A stretch of DNA of 64,000 nt from Pseudarthrobacter enclensis. GTDB lineage: Bacteria; Actinomycetota; Actinomycetes; Actinomycetales; Micrococcaceae. This document shows, one piece after another, positions 27,636 through 36,745 of this stretch (position 1 is its first letter; every line of letters begins with the position of its first letter). The notes beneath the pieces were generated by a model. It was given only the letters and a program-made list of their open reading frames with translations, did no database searches and had not been told where the DNA came from. The stretch covers positions 186,001-250,000 of the forward strand of contig NZ_KQ758602.1 of NCBI RefSeq assembly GCF_001457025.1, given 5' to 3'. Both the position numbers and the translations under genes were made by a program.

Positions 27636-28682
27636 CTACGGGTTCCGGGGCGCGGCAACGGAGGCGCGGACCACCAGCGGGCATTCCAGCACGGTGGTCC
27701 CCGGTTCTTCCCCACCGGCGTCCGGATCGCCCTCGAGGATGTCGATGAGCCGGTCCGCGGCCCAGGCTCCCATCGCGTAATGGGGCAGCGCCACCGTGGT
27801 GAGTCCGGGAAAGAGGCTGCCGGCCACCAGTTCCTGGTCGTCGAAGCCGACGACGGACAGGTCGGCGGGGATGGCCAGGCCAAGTTCCGCTGCGGCCCGG
27901 TAGGCGCCCATGGCCATCTGGTCGTTGTAGCAGAACAGCCCGGACGGCGCGTCCGTCCTGCGCAGGATCCGTGACGCCGCCTCGTACCCGCCCGCAGCGT
28001 CCGACGACGAGGCCTCCACCGGCGCCTGCCCGCCGTCGAGCCCTGCCGCGGTGAGCGTTTCGCGGAATCCGCGGAGGCGTTCCGACGTGGACGGGACATC
28101 CTCGACGTTGTTGATGAAGCCGATGCGGGAGTGCCCTGCTTCAAGCAGCGCGGCCACCGCGGCGCGGGCGCCGCCGTACTCGTCCGGGACCACGGAGGGG
28201 AAGCTGCCGTCGGCCGTGACGGCGTCCACCAGGACCGCCGGGACCTTGCCCAGGTTGGCCGGGGTTTCCAGGACGCGGTGGTACATGGTGGCGTAGAGGA
28301 TGCCGTCCACCTGGCGTTCCAGCACGGCGTCCACGTCGCCTTCCCGGGAAGCGGGGCTGGCCGACGCGGCCGTGTTGATGAGCATGAGCGTGTAGCCGCG
28401 GGCCCGGGCGGCGTCGTCCGCGCCCTGGATGATCCGGCCGGCGTGCGGGGTGGTGGCCACATCCTCGCTCACCAGCCCGAGGACACCCGTGCGGCGGTTC
28501 CGGAGCGCCTGGGCCACACGGTTGGGTCCGTAACCCAACTGCCGCGCGGCGGCTTTGACCTTGCGGCGGGTTTCCGGGCTGATCCTGGCGTAGGAGACGT
28601 CATTGAGGACGTGGGACACGGTGGTGGCGGACACCCCGGCCGCAACAGCCACGTCCTTGATGCCGATCGTGGACCTTGCCAC
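27636..28682 (-). CDS. LacI-family transcriptional regulator
   Basis: A 348-residue repressor. It has the N-terminal helix-turn-helix IKDVAVAAGVSATTVSHVLN (residues 6-25), the hinge ARQLGYGPNRVAQAL and the periplasmic-binding-protein-like sugar domain with GLVSEDVATTPHAGRIIQGA and FCYNDQMAMGAYRAA. The start is GTG 28682, 4 nt after the VOC gene stop; the upstream in-frame extension is out-of-frame VOC sequence. It lies between hpt and ftsH, which are usually close neighbours, so it seems an insertion into the housekeeping run. Its target and effector are unknown; no sugar genes are nearby. Confidence 0.9.
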   Translation of the reverse strand: MARSTIGIKDVAVAAGVSATTVSHVLNDVSYARISPETRRKVKAAARQLGYGPNRVAQALRNRRTGVLGLVSEDVATTPHAGRIIQGADDAARARGYTLMLINTAASASPASREGDVDAVLERQVDGILYATMYHRVLETPANLGKVPAVLVDAVTADGSFPSVVPDEYGGARAAVAALLEAGHSRIGFINNVEDVPSTSERLRGFRETLTAAGLDGGQAPVEASSSDAAGGYEAASRILRRTDAPSGLFCYNDQMAMGAYRAAAELGLAIPADLSVVGFDDQELVAGSLFPGLTTVALPHYAMGAWAADRLIDILEGDPDAGGEEPGTTVLECPLVVRASVAAPRNP

Positions 28683-28686
28683 GGCG

Positions 28687-29058
28687 TCAGACGTGCTGGT
28701 CGAGGTAGACGGGGTTGCCGTCGGGGTCCAGCACGATGCAGCTGGCGGGCCCGGTGGTTTCCTCGTCGGCCTCGCTGGCCAGGGCCACGCCCTGTGCCTT
28801 GAGCTGCCGCTGCAGCTCCCTGACGTCCGTGAAGGAATCCAGCGGCTCGGCGGCCTGGTTCCAGCCCGGGTTGAAGAGCAGCACGTTCTTCTCGAGAATG
28901 CCCTGGAACAGCCCGATGTTGGTGTCACCGTTTTTCATGATGACCCAGTTCTGTTCCGGGTTGCCGGCGTATTGGGTGAACCCGAGCTTGCCGTAGAACT
29001 CCATGGAGGCGGCGAGGTCCGCCACGGCCAGGCCCACCGAGAATCCGCCGAGCTGCAT
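28687..29058 (-). CDS. VOC family (glyoxalase-like) protein
   Basis: A 123-residue protein with two beta-alpha-beta-beta-beta halves of the vicinal-oxygen-chelate fold. It has FSVGLAVADLAASMEFYGKLGF at the start and SCIVLDPDGNPVYLDQHV at the end. Candidate metal or substrate residues include the terminal Asp/His. It follows hpt by 6 nt and precedes lacI by 4 nt, so it is co-transcribed. Function unknown: dioxygenase, fosfomycin-type or binding-only proteins share this fold. Confidence 0.85.
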   Translation of the reverse strand: MQLGGFSVGLAVADLAASMEFYGKLGFTQYAGNPEQNWVIMKNGDTNIGLFQGILEKNVLLFNPGWNQAAEPLDSFTDVRELQRQLKAQGVALASEADEETTGPASCIVLDPDGNPVYLDQHV

Positions 29059-29064
29059 GGCGGC

Positions 29065-29616
29065 CTACTCGTAGACGTGCGGGGCGAGCGTGCCGACGAA
29101 GTCCAGGTTGCGGTACTTTTCGGCGTAGTCCAGGCCGTAGCCCACCACGAACTCGTTGGGGATGTCGTAGCCGACGTACTTGACGTCGATTTCGACCTTG
29201 GCGGCGGTGGGTTTGCGGAACGCGGTGCAGATCTCCACGGACGCGGTGCCGCGGGATTCGAGGTTGGTCTTCAGCCAGGAGAGGGTGAGGCCGGAATCGA
29301 TGATGTCCTCGACGATCAGGACGTCCTTGCCCATGAGGTCGGTGTCCAGGTCCTTCAGGATGCGCACCACGCCGGAGGACTGCGTACCGGAGCCATAGGA
29401 GGACACGGCCATCCAGTCCATGGAGACGTGGCTGTGCAGTGCGCGGGCCAGGTCAGCCATGACCATCACAGCGCCCTTGAGCACGCCCACAATCAGCAGT
29501 TCGCGGCCTTCGTAGTCCTTGTCGATTTCCGCAGCGAGCTCGGTGATGCGCTGCTGGATCTGTTCCTTGGTGTAGAGAACGTGCTTGAGGTCTGCCTGGA
29601 CGTCGTTTGAATCCAC
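29065..29616 (-). CDS. hpt: Hypoxanthine phosphoribosyltransferase
   Basis: It salvages hypoxanthine and guanine with PRPP. The 183-residue protein has the PRPP loop VLIVEDIIDSGLTL (about residues 105-118), GVLKGAVMVMADL, SSYGSGTQSSG and the C-terminal VVGYGLDYAEKYRNL. The start chosen is GTG 29616 (VDSNDVQ), preceded by AGGAG; a TTG lies one codon upstream. It follows tilS by 30 nt, the conserved tilS-hpt pair. Confidence 0.97.
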   Translation of the reverse strand: MDSNDVQADLKHVLYTKEQIQQRITELAAEIDKDYEGRELLIVGVLKGAVMVMADLARALHSHVSMDWMAVSSYGSGTQSSGVVRILKDLDTDLMGKDVLIVEDIIDSGLTLSWLKTNLESRGTASVEICTAFRKPTAAKVEIDVKYVGYDIPNEFVVGYGLDYAEKYRNLDFVGTLAPHVYE

Positions 29617-29646
29617 CAATGGCTCCTGTGTAGATGCGGGGTGCGA

Positions 29647-30777
29647 CTATTTTGCGGGCCGTTTTTGCGGCCGGAATACTAGCTTCCCACAGCGCGCGGC
29701 TTCCCGGGGACCTGTTCCGCCGCCCTCCTGCCGGCCGAGGCCTTCCAGTTCCGCCAGCGACAGGCGGTAGACGGCCACTCCGCCGGGCAGCTGCACCGGG
29801 CCCGCGGACCCGTGGCGGCGGAGCAGCGCCTCGGCCGCCACCAGGCGGCGGTAGCTGGGCTGCTGGCCCCCGACGGCGGCAGCCGCCTTCGCCAGGACAC
29901 GAAACCTGATGGCGGGGGCCAGGGCGCGAAGCGCCTCTTCGGGCAGGCCCGCCTCGGCGCCGTTCCACTCCACCAGGGACGCGTACGTGCTTTCCGCCAC
30001 ATCCTCGAGGTAGTCGGCATCAAGCTGGAGGATGGACGCGGTGCGGGCCAAGGACTCGGCCACACCGGGACCGAGCTTGTCCTCGAGGTGGGGCAGCACT
30101 TCCACCCGGGTCCGGGACCGGGCGAACGCGGGGTCGGTGTTCGTGGGGTCATGCCAGGGTTCCAGCTCCTCCACGCCGCAGATCTCTTCGGTGTCAGCAC
30201 GGCGAAGGCCCAGAAACGGCCGCAGCAGGACTGTCCCGCCGGCGGCGGTGCGGGCCGGCCGCATTCCCGCCAGGGAGCGGGTTCCGGAACCGCGGGCCAG
30301 GCCCAGCAGCACCTGTTCGGCCTGGTCATCCAGGGTATGGCCCAGCAGGACGGCATCGGCTCCATGTTCCGCGGCGGCGGCTTCCAGGGCTGCGTGCCGT
30401 GCTTCGCGGGCGGCCGCTTCCGGCCCCATCCGTTCGCCAGAGACGGTGACCGTGCGTACGTCCACGGGCGCAAGCCCCAGGTCCGCGAGCACTTCCGCGG
30501 TGATGGCAGCTACCTGGCCGGAGCCCTCCTGCAGCTGATGGTCGACGACGACGGCGCCGACAGACACGGGGTGGCCGTCAACATGGCCGCGCCGGGCGAA
30601 GTAGGCCGCGACGGCGGCGAGCGCCAGGGAGTCCGGGCCGCCGCTGCAGGCCACCAAGACCTTTCGCGGAAACCCGGCCTGCGCCAGGGCGTCGCCCAGC
30701 ATCTTGCGCGCGGTGCCGACGACGGGCGCCAGCCTGCCGGGCCGGCGTCGCCCGCTGTGTTGTGGTGCGGAAGGCAA
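29647..30777 (-). CDS. tilS: tRNA(Ile)-lysidine synthase
   Basis: It modifies C34 of the CAU-anticodon tRNA(Ile) to lysidine with ATP, so that the tRNA reads AUA. The 376-residue protein has the PP-loop SGGPDSLAL (about residue 45), LGHTLDDQAEQVLL (about 145), RPFLGLRRADTEE and the NTDPAFARSRTRVEVLP block. The TTG start at 30777 lies immediately next to the DUF2342 stop (TGATTG); an internal ATG at codon 26 is an alternative start. The C-terminal domain is short, as usual in actinobacteria. Confidence 0.95.
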   Translation of the reverse strand: MPSAPQHSGRRRPGRLAPVVGTARKMLGDALAQAGFPRKVLVACSGGPDSLALAAVAAYFARRGHVDGHPVSVGAVVVDHQLQEGSGQVAAITAEVLADLGLAPVDVRTVTVSGERMGPEAAAREARHAALEAAAAEHGADAVLLGHTLDDQAEQVLLGLARGSGTRSLAGMRPARTAAGGTVLLRPFLGLRRADTEEICGVEELEPWHDPTNTDPAFARSRTRVEVLPHLEDKLGPGVAESLARTASILQLDADYLEDVAESTYASLVEWNGAEAGLPEEALRALAPAIRFRVLAKAAAAVGGQQPSYRRLVAAEALLRRHGSAGPVQLPGGVAVYRLSLAELEGLGRQEGGGTGPREAARCGKLVFRPQKRPAK

Positions 30778-31914
30778 TCAGAGACCCATCCGTTCAAGCC
30801 ACAGTTTGGCGTCGTGGATCTCCGGCTCCGTGGGCAGGTTGTCCGCCGAGTCCCATACCCGGTTGAAGCCCTCCATGCCGGCGACGTCCACCACGGCGCG
30901 GACAAAGCGGGCACCGTCGGAGTACTGCCGCATCTTGGCGTCCAGGCCCAGCAGGCTGCGGATGAACTTCTCGATCACGCCGCGGTCCTTGCCCCGGTCG
31001 TTGAACCGCTGCCGGATGGTCTTGACGGAGGGGACGATGCTGGCATCCACAGCGTCCATCACCACGTTTGCGTGGCCTTCCAGGAGGCTCATCACGGCGG
31101 TGAGGTGGGAGATGGCGGCCTTTTCCTCCGGGTCCTGGAGGAGGTCCAGGATGGCACCGCGGCCGGGGGTGTTGCCGGTGGCCGATCGGTCCTTCAGCGA
31201 GCGGGCGGCGGCGGTGGCCCGCTCCATGAGTGAATCGACGTTGCCCAGCAGGTGGCCGCTGAGATTGTCGATCTGCTCCAGCATGTGGTGCCGCAGCCAG
31301 GGCGCCGCGGCGAACTGCACGCGGTGGGTCTGTTCGTGCAGGCACACCCAGAGACGGAAATCCTCCGGGGTGACGTTGAGTTCGCGCTCCACCGAGACGA
31401 TGTTGGGCGCCACCAGCAGGAGCCGCCCGGCTGCCGGGGCGGAGGAGTTTTCCGCAAGGGCGGCGAAGGGGTCGTATTGGCCCAGGACCTTGCTGGACAG
31501 GAACGCCAGGACGGCGCCGAGCTGGCTGCCGGTGATGGCGCCGCTGACGCTGGCGGCGGAGGGGCTGAGGGACCCGCGCCGGTTGTCCAGCATCTTCTGC
31601 ATGGCGGGTTTGAGCATGACGGCGAAGGACTGGGTGTTCGCCTTCGCCCAGGAAGCGCGGTCCACCACCAGGACGGAGGAGTCCCGGAGATCCCGGGCGG
31701 CTTCCAGTCCCGTGATCTCGTGGACGTGCGGAACGGAAGCGTCGGCGAGCCGGCGCAGGCTGTCCACGGCTTCGTTGATCGCCGCGGGTTTCAGGTCCGG
31801 GCCCGCCGGAGCCAGCCGGGCCGCAGCGGAGGCGGCCAGGTCCCAGTTGATCAGTGTGGATGCCGTTGAGGTGCCGGGCGCTGACGGGGCTGCAGTGGAC
31901 TCCATAGCTCCCAT
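30778..31914 (-). CDS. Zinc-dependent metalloprotease, DUF2342 family (Rv3626c type)
   Basis: A 378-residue protein of the DUF2342 group, also labelled coenzyme-F420-associated hydrolase in databases. It has a zinc-binding CLHEQTHRVQF motif (about residue 197) followed by a downstream Glu-rich helical region. The motif HEQTH fits HEXXH. An acidic N-terminal 25 residues is low-complexity. No signal peptide is evident. It is directly upstream of tilS, its conserved partner. The start codon is ATG at 31914 or 31905; neither has a good ribosome site. Natural substrate unknown. Confidence 0.9.
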   Translation of the reverse strand: MGAMESTAAPSAPGTSTASTLINWDLAASAAARLAPAGPDLKPAAINEAVDSLRRLADASVPHVHEITGLEAARDLRDSSVLVVDRASWAKANTQSFAVMLKPAMQKMLDNRRGSLSPSAASVSGAITGSQLGAVLAFLSSKVLGQYDPFAALAENSSAPAAGRLLLVAPNIVSVERELNVTPEDFRLWVCLHEQTHRVQFAAAPWLRHHMLEQIDNLSGHLLGNVDSLMERATAAARSLKDRSATGNTPGRGAILDLLQDPEEKAAISHLTAVMSLLEGHANVVMDAVDASIVPSVKTIRQRFNDRGKDRGVIEKFIRSLLGLDAKMRQYSDGARFVRAVVDVAGMEGFNRVWDSADNLPTEPEIHDAKLWLERMGL

Positions 31915-32083
31915 CAGAACACAGCAGGCTGGGGATCGTCCTTAAGTTCGCCCACGGGGAAGCGGAGCAGGCCGCCGCTTCACGTCACAGCCCCGGCACA
32001 GGATGGCGAAAGGCCATGCCCAGCCCGCACCGGCAGCGTGGTGTTGACGCCGCACCAGCGGCCCGACCCTTCAGGAGGACACC

Positions 32084-32302
32084 ATGATTCCGTACCGTCC
32101 CATCGCTCCCCTGACCGCCGGCCCGAAGAAGGGCTGGACATCCGTAGTGGCAGCCGTGCTGGTCGCTGCCTTGCTGGGTACCACCGCACCAGTGGCCGTC
32201 GCAGCGGAACCGGTGGGCGTTGCCGGCCAGTCGGCTCCGGCAGCCACGGCCACGGCCACGGGAACCGGGTCAGCCACCGTGCCCGCGCGCCGAAATTCCT
32301 AG
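32084..32302 (+). CDS. Small secreted protein, 72 residues
   Basis: An unrecognised peptide with a convincing export signal: basic start (GPKKGW), hydrophobic core (TSVVAAVLVAALLGTTAP) and a signal-peptidase-like AVAAEP around residue 41. The mature part is an Ala/Thr/Gly-rich 30-mer. A strong AGGAGG lies 7 nt before the ATG. It is inserted between the DUF2342 protease and dac, ends 3 bp from the dac stop and is convergent with it. Orphan; low complexity limits what can be inferred. Confidence 0.65.
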   Translation: MIPYRPIAPLTAGPKKGWTSVVAAVLVAALLGTTAPVAVAAEPVGVAGQSAPAATATATGTGSATVPARRNS

Positions 32303-32305
32303 CGG

Positions 32306-33835
32306 CTACCGGCAGCCGCAGCCTGCGAGCGCCGTGGCTGCCTGGTCCAGCGCTACCTTATTGCCCGCGGCGCCCGGGGTGAGGCCGTTGCCGATGAAGG
32401 AGAAGACCAGGAGCCGGCCGTCCGCGTCCACCACATAGCCGCTGAGGGCCAGCACAGTGTTCAGTGTCCCGGTTTTGGCGCGCACCAGCCCGGCGCCCTG
32501 GACGGTGGACTGGTCGCCGTAGCGGGTGTCGAGGGTGCCGGTGAGGCCGGCCACCGGGAACCCGTCCAGTGCCGACCGCAGCCTGCTGTCCGGTCCGGTG
32601 GTGATGGCGCGGACCACCTCCGCGAACTGCGATGCCGATACCTGGTTGCCCATGGCCAGCCCGCAGGCGTCCACGAGGGTGACGGAACCCGTGGGGATCC
32701 CCGCCTCTTCCAGCTGGCCGCGGACGGCGGCGGTGGCGCCGTCGTAACTGGCCGGCTGCCCGGCGGCCACTGCCGTCATCCGGCCCATGACCTCCGCGAG
32801 GTAGTTGTCCGATACCTGGAGCAGCAGGTCCACCTGGTCGGAGACGGGCGCGGACTGCACCTCGGCCAGCACACCGGGCAGGCCCGCGTCGGCGTCGGAA
32901 CCCGTTGTGCCCGCCCCGGGCCACCGGTCCACTCCGGCCGCCACCGTCAGTCCGGCGGCTGCACCGGCCGCGCGAAGCCGGGCGGCGAACTCGTCCGCCG
33001 CGGCCATGGCGGCATCCTGCGGGCGGGGTCCGGTGGTGACGGCGGCGTCGTAACGGGCTGAGTTCAGTGCCAACGGAAACACCGGTGCCACTTCCCCGGC
33101 GGCCACATCGCCCAACTCCCAGGCCGGGTTGAGGGCAGGGCCGGAAAACAGGGAGTCGTCCAGCAGGACCTTGATCTCCCCCGCCGCCCCGGCGGCCTGC
33201 AGCGATGCCACCGTCCGGGCGGCAAGGGTAGCCAGGCCGGCGCGGCCCATCACCGCGGCAGGGTTCGATTCGCCCGCGCCGAGCAGGACGTCGCCGCCGC
33301 CCACCAGGACCACCTGGTTGGCGTCCGGGCCCGGCACCACCCGGGTGGCGAAAGTGCGGTCCGGGCCGAGGGCGCGGAGGGCGGCGACGGAGGTCAGCAG
33401 TTTAAGGTTCGACGCCGGGACGCGGCTTTCGGAGCCGCCCCGGTCAAAGAGCACCTGGCCGGTCAGCGCGTCCTGGACGGTCCCCGTGAAGCTGCCGCCG
33501 CCGTCGGCCTTCAGGACGGGTTCCAGGCGGGCACTGACTGCCGACGGATCCGGGACCGGAGCTGCCGGGTCCAGCGGCGCCAATGCCCCGGCTGCTGCCG
33601 GGGCCGCCGGCCCGCGCTGCCAGGGCGGGGCAACGGGCGCCGGCGCGGGCGGTTCGGGGCCGAGGAATCCGGGGGCCACCAGCAGGGCCGCCGGAATGGT
33701 GAGCACCAGCAGGAGAGCGCCCAGCAGGATGAGGTGCCAGGGTTTGCCGGGCCCCGCCGACCTGCCCGGGAACGCGGGGGCAACGGCCTGGAGGGCGCGC
33801 CGGCGCCACGCTTGCGCGCTGGTTGTTTTGGTCAT
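32306..33835 (-). CDS. D-alanyl-D-alanine carboxypeptidase / endopeptidase (PBP4, S13)
   Basis: A cell-wall enzyme that trims peptidoglycan peptides. It is 509 residues, with an N-terminal membrane anchor or signal (WHLILLGALLLVLTIPAALL, about residues 36-55) and a Pro/Ala-rich linker. The S13 domain has the Ser nucleophile in SNLKLLTSVAALRAL, the SxN motif in VSDNYLAE and KTG in LVRAKTGTLNTVLALSGY. The VDACGLAMGNQVSA segment replaces the more usual GSG form. ATG 33835 has a GAGGAC; an upstream in-frame TTG/ATG at 33871 is possible. It is divergent from ppa, as in the Rv3627c-Rv3628 pair. Confidence 0.93.
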   Translation of the reverse strand: MTKTTSAQAWRRRALQAVAPAFPGRSAGPGKPWHLILLGALLLVLTIPAALLVAPGFLGPEPPAPAPVAPPWQRGPAAPAAAGALAPLDPAAPVPDPSAVSARLEPVLKADGGGSFTGTVQDALTGQVLFDRGGSESRVPASNLKLLTSVAALRALGPDRTFATRVVPGPDANQVVLVGGGDVLLGAGESNPAAVMGRAGLATLAARTVASLQAAGAAGEIKVLLDDSLFSGPALNPAWELGDVAAGEVAPVFPLALNSARYDAAVTTGPRPQDAAMAAADEFAARLRAAGAAAGLTVAAGVDRWPGAGTTGSDADAGLPGVLAEVQSAPVSDQVDLLLQVSDNYLAEVMGRMTAVAAGQPASYDGATAAVRGQLEEAGIPTGSVTLVDACGLAMGNQVSASQFAEVVRAITTGPDSRLRSALDGFPVAGLTGTLDTRYGDQSTVQGAGLVRAKTGTLNTVLALSGYVVDADGRLLVFSFIGNGLTPGAAGNKVALDQAATALAGCGCR

Positions 33836-33992
33836 GCCGGTGCTGGTCCTCAAGTCCTGAAATTTCCCCACAAGTTCCTGATTCCAGGGCCTCTCGCTAT
33901 ATCCTCAATTGTAGTCGGCGGCACGGACACTCCTTTTTGTGGGCCCGTCAAGTGTGCCGCGCACCCCCGTAAAACTGCCGAGGAGCATTTCC

Positions 33993-34481
33993 ATGAAGCA
34001 CGACGTGACCATCGAGATCCCCAAGGGATCGCGCGTCAAGTACGAAGTTGACCACGAGACCGGCCGCGTCCGCCTGGACCGCGTCCTATTCACCTCGATG
34101 CAGTACCCCACCCACTACGGGTACTTCGAGAACACCCTCGGCGAGGACGGCGACCCGCTGGACGCCCTGGTGCTGCTCCAGGACTTCGACCTGCACCCCG
34201 GCGTCATCGTTGAGTCCCGCCCCATCGGCGTGTTCAACATGACCGACGACGGCGGCGGAGACGCCAAGGTCCTGTGCGTCCCGGCCGATCCCCGGTTCGA
34301 CCACATCCAGGAAGTCAGCGACGTCAACGAGTTCCTGATCAAGGAAATCGAGCACTTCTTCACCCGCTACAAGGACCTCGAGCCGGGCAAGTGGGTCAAG
34401 GCAGAGGGCTGGGCGGACCGTGCCGCTGCCGAGGCCGAGCTGGAAGCCTCCATCAAGCGTTACGTCCCCACCGGACACTAG
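33993..34481 (+). CDS. ppa: Inorganic pyrophosphatase
   Basis: It hydrolyses pyrophosphate from biosynthetic reactions. The 162-residue soluble family I enzyme has the family hallmarks [24 protein letters not shown] (metal-binding Asp cluster), and [13 protein letters not shown]. The start is ATG 33993 with GAGGAG upstream. Its short 3' region ends in a strong hairpin terminator at 34546-34579. Confidence 0.98.
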   Translation: MKHDVTIEIPKGSRVKYEVDHETGRVRLDRVLFTSMQYPTHYGYFENTLGEDGDPLDALVLLQDFDLHPGVIVESRPIGVFNMTDDGGGDAKVLCVPADPRFDHIQEVSDVNEFLIKEIEHFFTRYKDLEPGKWVKAEGWADRAAAEAELEASIKRYVPTGH

Positions 34482-34491
34482 CTTTCCCGAT

Positions 34492-34510
34492 GGTTGAGCC
34501 TGTCGAAACC
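34492..34510. repeat. Short palindrome-like motif GGTTGAGCCTGTCGAAACC
   Basis: A 19-bp imperfect palindrome (GGTT...AAACC) 10 bp past the ppa stop. It resembles a motif I recall recurring next to genes in Micrococcaceae and Microbacteriaceae genomes. There is only one copy in this window, so it is listed as possible, not proven, repeat DNA. Confidence 0.4.
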
Positions 34511-34545
34511 CTGCGGTTCTGACACGCCCAACCACCAGCACGACC

Positions 34546-34579
34546 GCGGGTGCCCGGCTTTTCGAAGCCGGGCACCCGC
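34546..34579 (+). terminator. Terminator-like hairpin after ppa
   Basis: A 15-bp perfect stem (GCGGGTGCCCGGCTT and complement) closes a TTCG tetraloop, an unusually stable loop type in RNA. The following GTCGTTGTCC has only a weak T-run. Confidence 0.75.
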
Positions 34580-34615
34580 CGTCGTTGTCCCAGGAAGTTA
34601 TGGCATGGTGGGGCT

Positions 34616-35968
34616 GTGAATTCCCAGCCCGCCGTGACACCCTCGCTTCTGTTCCATCCCCCGTGCGGCCCCGTCAGCGGCTGGCGCGACGGCGAGGTCA
34701 TCCGCGCCACCGGCATTCCATATGCCAGGGCCCCACGGTTCCAGCCGCCGGCACCGGTTCCTGACTGGACCACGGAATTTTCCGCCACGTCCCTCTCGCC
34801 GGCGTGCCCGCAGGCGCCGGTCCCGTTCCTCGACGATGTCCTGGGCACCAGGTACGGCGAACTGCCGGGCAGCGAGGACTGCCAGAACCTGTCCATCACC
34901 CTGCCCGGCGACGTCCGGCCGGACGAAAAGCTGCCCGTCATGGTCTGGATCCACGGCGGCTCCTACACCTCGGGCTCCGGGGACCTGGCCATTTTCGATC
35001 CCGCCCGGCTCGTGGCGGAGAACCGGGTCATCGTGGTCTCCGTGACCTACCGGCTGGGACTCTTCGGTTTCCTGGCAACCGGGAACGGCCGGCCCGCCAA
35101 CCTTGGCCTGCTGGACCAGCTCGAAGCGTTCCGGTGGGTCCGCCGGAACATTGCGGCATTCGGCGGCGACCCGGACCGCGTTACCGCTTTTGGCCAGTCC
35201 GCCGGCGGCGATGCGATCGCCCACCTCATGGCCGTTCCCGAGGCTCCGGCCCTCTTCCGGCGGGCCATCATCCAGAGCGCACCGCTGGGCATCGCGCGCG
35301 GGCGGACCAGGATGAACCGTGCCATGGGCATCGCTGCCGAATCGGTCACGGAACAAACCCCTGCCATGGAAGTGGTGGAACGGGAGGCCCACGTGGCCCA
35401 AGTGGCGCGGAAGTTCGGGCTGCTGGCAGCGATGCCGTTCGGCACCCAGTACGGCCACCACCCGCTCCCGGCGGAGAAGGACATCGAGGCAGCCTGGAAC
35501 GGTGCCGCGCCGCACATCGAGGTGCTGATCGGGCACACCTCTGAGGAAGCCCGCCTGTTCCTGCCGCGAAGCCCGCTCCTGATGCGGCTGCGTTCCCTTC
35601 CCGGAGTGGGTCCCGGCGCCGTCCGGGCGGTGGATTGGGTGGTCACCCAGGCCGTGTACGGCCGTGCCACCCGCAGGTTCGCGCGCCGGCATGCCCGGGC
35701 GGGCGGGCGGGTGCACCGGTACGTCCTGGACTGGCACGCCCCTGGCAACATCTTCGGCGCCGCCCACACCATCGACCTGCCGCTGCTGCTGGGAACCCGT
35801 GAAACCTGGGATGGTGTGGGACTTATTGCCGGCGCCGACTGGGCGCAGGTGGACATGACCGGGCGGGCCGTGCGGGCACTGTGGAGTTCATTTGCCCGCG
35901 GCGAGGACCTGGGCGGGGCCGGCGCCATCGACGATGCGCTCCACTACCGCAGGGTCGGGGACCAGTGA
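34616..35968 (+). CDS. Type B carboxylesterase / lipase family protein
   Basis: A 450-residue alpha/beta hydrolase of the carboxylesterase type B family. It has the oxyanion segment MVWIHGGSYTSGSGD (about residue 110), GLLDQLEAFRWVRRNIAAFGGDP, and the nucleophile elbow AFGQSAGGDAIAHL (about residue 195). It is somewhat short for the family. No signal peptide is visible. The start is GTG 34616 after GGTGGGG. The TGA overlaps the next gene's GTG (GTGA). Ester substrate unknown; para-nitrobenzyl esterases are the closest known type. Confidence 0.9.
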   Translation: MNSQPAVTPSLLFHPPCGPVSGWRDGEVIRATGIPYARAPRFQPPAPVPDWTTEFSATSLSPACPQAPVPFLDDVLGTRYGELPGSEDCQNLSITLPGDVRPDEKLPVMVWIHGGSYTSGSGDLAIFDPARLVAENRVIVVSVTYRLGLFGFLATGNGRPANLGLLDQLEAFRWVRRNIAAFGGDPDRVTAFGQSAGGDAIAHLMAVPEAPALFRRAIIQSAPLGIARGRTRMNRAMGIAAESVTEQTPAMEVVEREAHVAQVARKFGLLAAMPFGTQYGHHPLPAEKDIEAAWNGAAPHIEVLIGHTSEEARLFLPRSPLLMRLRSLPGVGPGAVRAVDWVVTQAVYGRATRRFARRHARAGGRVHRYVLDWHAPGNIFGAAHTIDLPLLLGTRETWDGVGLIAGADWAQVDMTGRAVRALWSSFARGEDLGGAGAIDDALHYRRVGDQ

Positions 35969-36744
35969 GAACCCTCGGCGTTGACCTGGCCGCAGCCACC
36001 AGGAAGACTGCCGTGGCGGTCATCGAGTGGAGCGGCGGCACCGGAAGCAACAGCCCAACGCAGGGTTCGGCACGGCTGGAGCACCTGGCCCTGGACGTGG
36101 ACGACCAGCAGATCGTGGATCTCTTCGGCACCTGCGGCATTACCGGCGTCGACTGCCCCGTGGGTTGGCCGGACGCCCTGCTCCCCTTCCTCACGGGCCA
36201 CCTGAACTTCGATGCCGTCCCGGTCCTCGAACACGACGGGATCGCCGGCCGCAGGCTGTTGGCCTACCGGGACACGGACCGGTTCTGCACCGCCCACACG
36301 GGGCTGATCCCGCTGAGCGTCTCGGCGGACCGGCTGGCCCATCCGGCCATGCGCTGTGCGGTGATCCAGGCAAAGATCGCGCAGCTGCACGGCCCCCAGC
36401 CGCGCGACGGCTCGGGCAGGCTCGCCGAGGTGTACCCCGCCGCTTCGCTGAAGATCTGGGGCCTGAACGGGCGCGGCTACAAAGGCCGGGGCGTCCCGGA
36501 GGCGGAACGCCTGGAGGCCCTGCTCGCGTTACTTGAAGAGCGGGCCCCGTGGCTGGACCTCGCCGGCCACCGGGACCGGATCACCGCGTCGGACGACCTG
36601 TTCGACGCGGTCATCGCCGCGCTGGCCGCCCGGGCCGTGGGCCGTCGTCGTACCCTCCTGCCGGATGCTGCGCACGCCGCTGCCGCGCGCAGCGAAGGCT
36701 GGATCCACCTGCCGTCCTGCACGCTGGACGAACTCCCCTTCTAG
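35965..36744 (+). CDS. DUF429 family protein
   Basis: A 259-residue protein of the DUF429 group, with an RNase H-like fold suggested for some members. It opens RTLGVDLAAATRKTAVAVIEW and has the conserved GVDCPVGWPDALL, RDTDRFC, and ASDDLFDAVIAALAARA acidic motifs, which could bind a divalent metal. It starts at GTG 35965 overlapping the esterase stop, so the two are coupled. It ends 1 nt from the convergent phosphoketolase stop. Function unknown. Confidence 0.85.
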   Translation: MRTLGVDLAAATRKTAVAVIEWSGGTGSNSPTQGSARLEHLALDVDDQQIVDLFGTCGITGVDCPVGWPDALLPFLTGHLNFDAVPVLEHDGIAGRRLLAYRDTDRFCTAHTGLIPLSVSADRLAHPAMRCAVIQAKIAQLHGPQPRDGSGRLAEVYPAASLKIWGLNGRGYKGRGVPEAERLEALLALLEERAPWLDLAGHRDRITASDDLFDAVIAALAARAVGRRRTLLPDAAHAAAARSEGWIHLPSCTLDELPF

Positions 36745-36745
36745 G

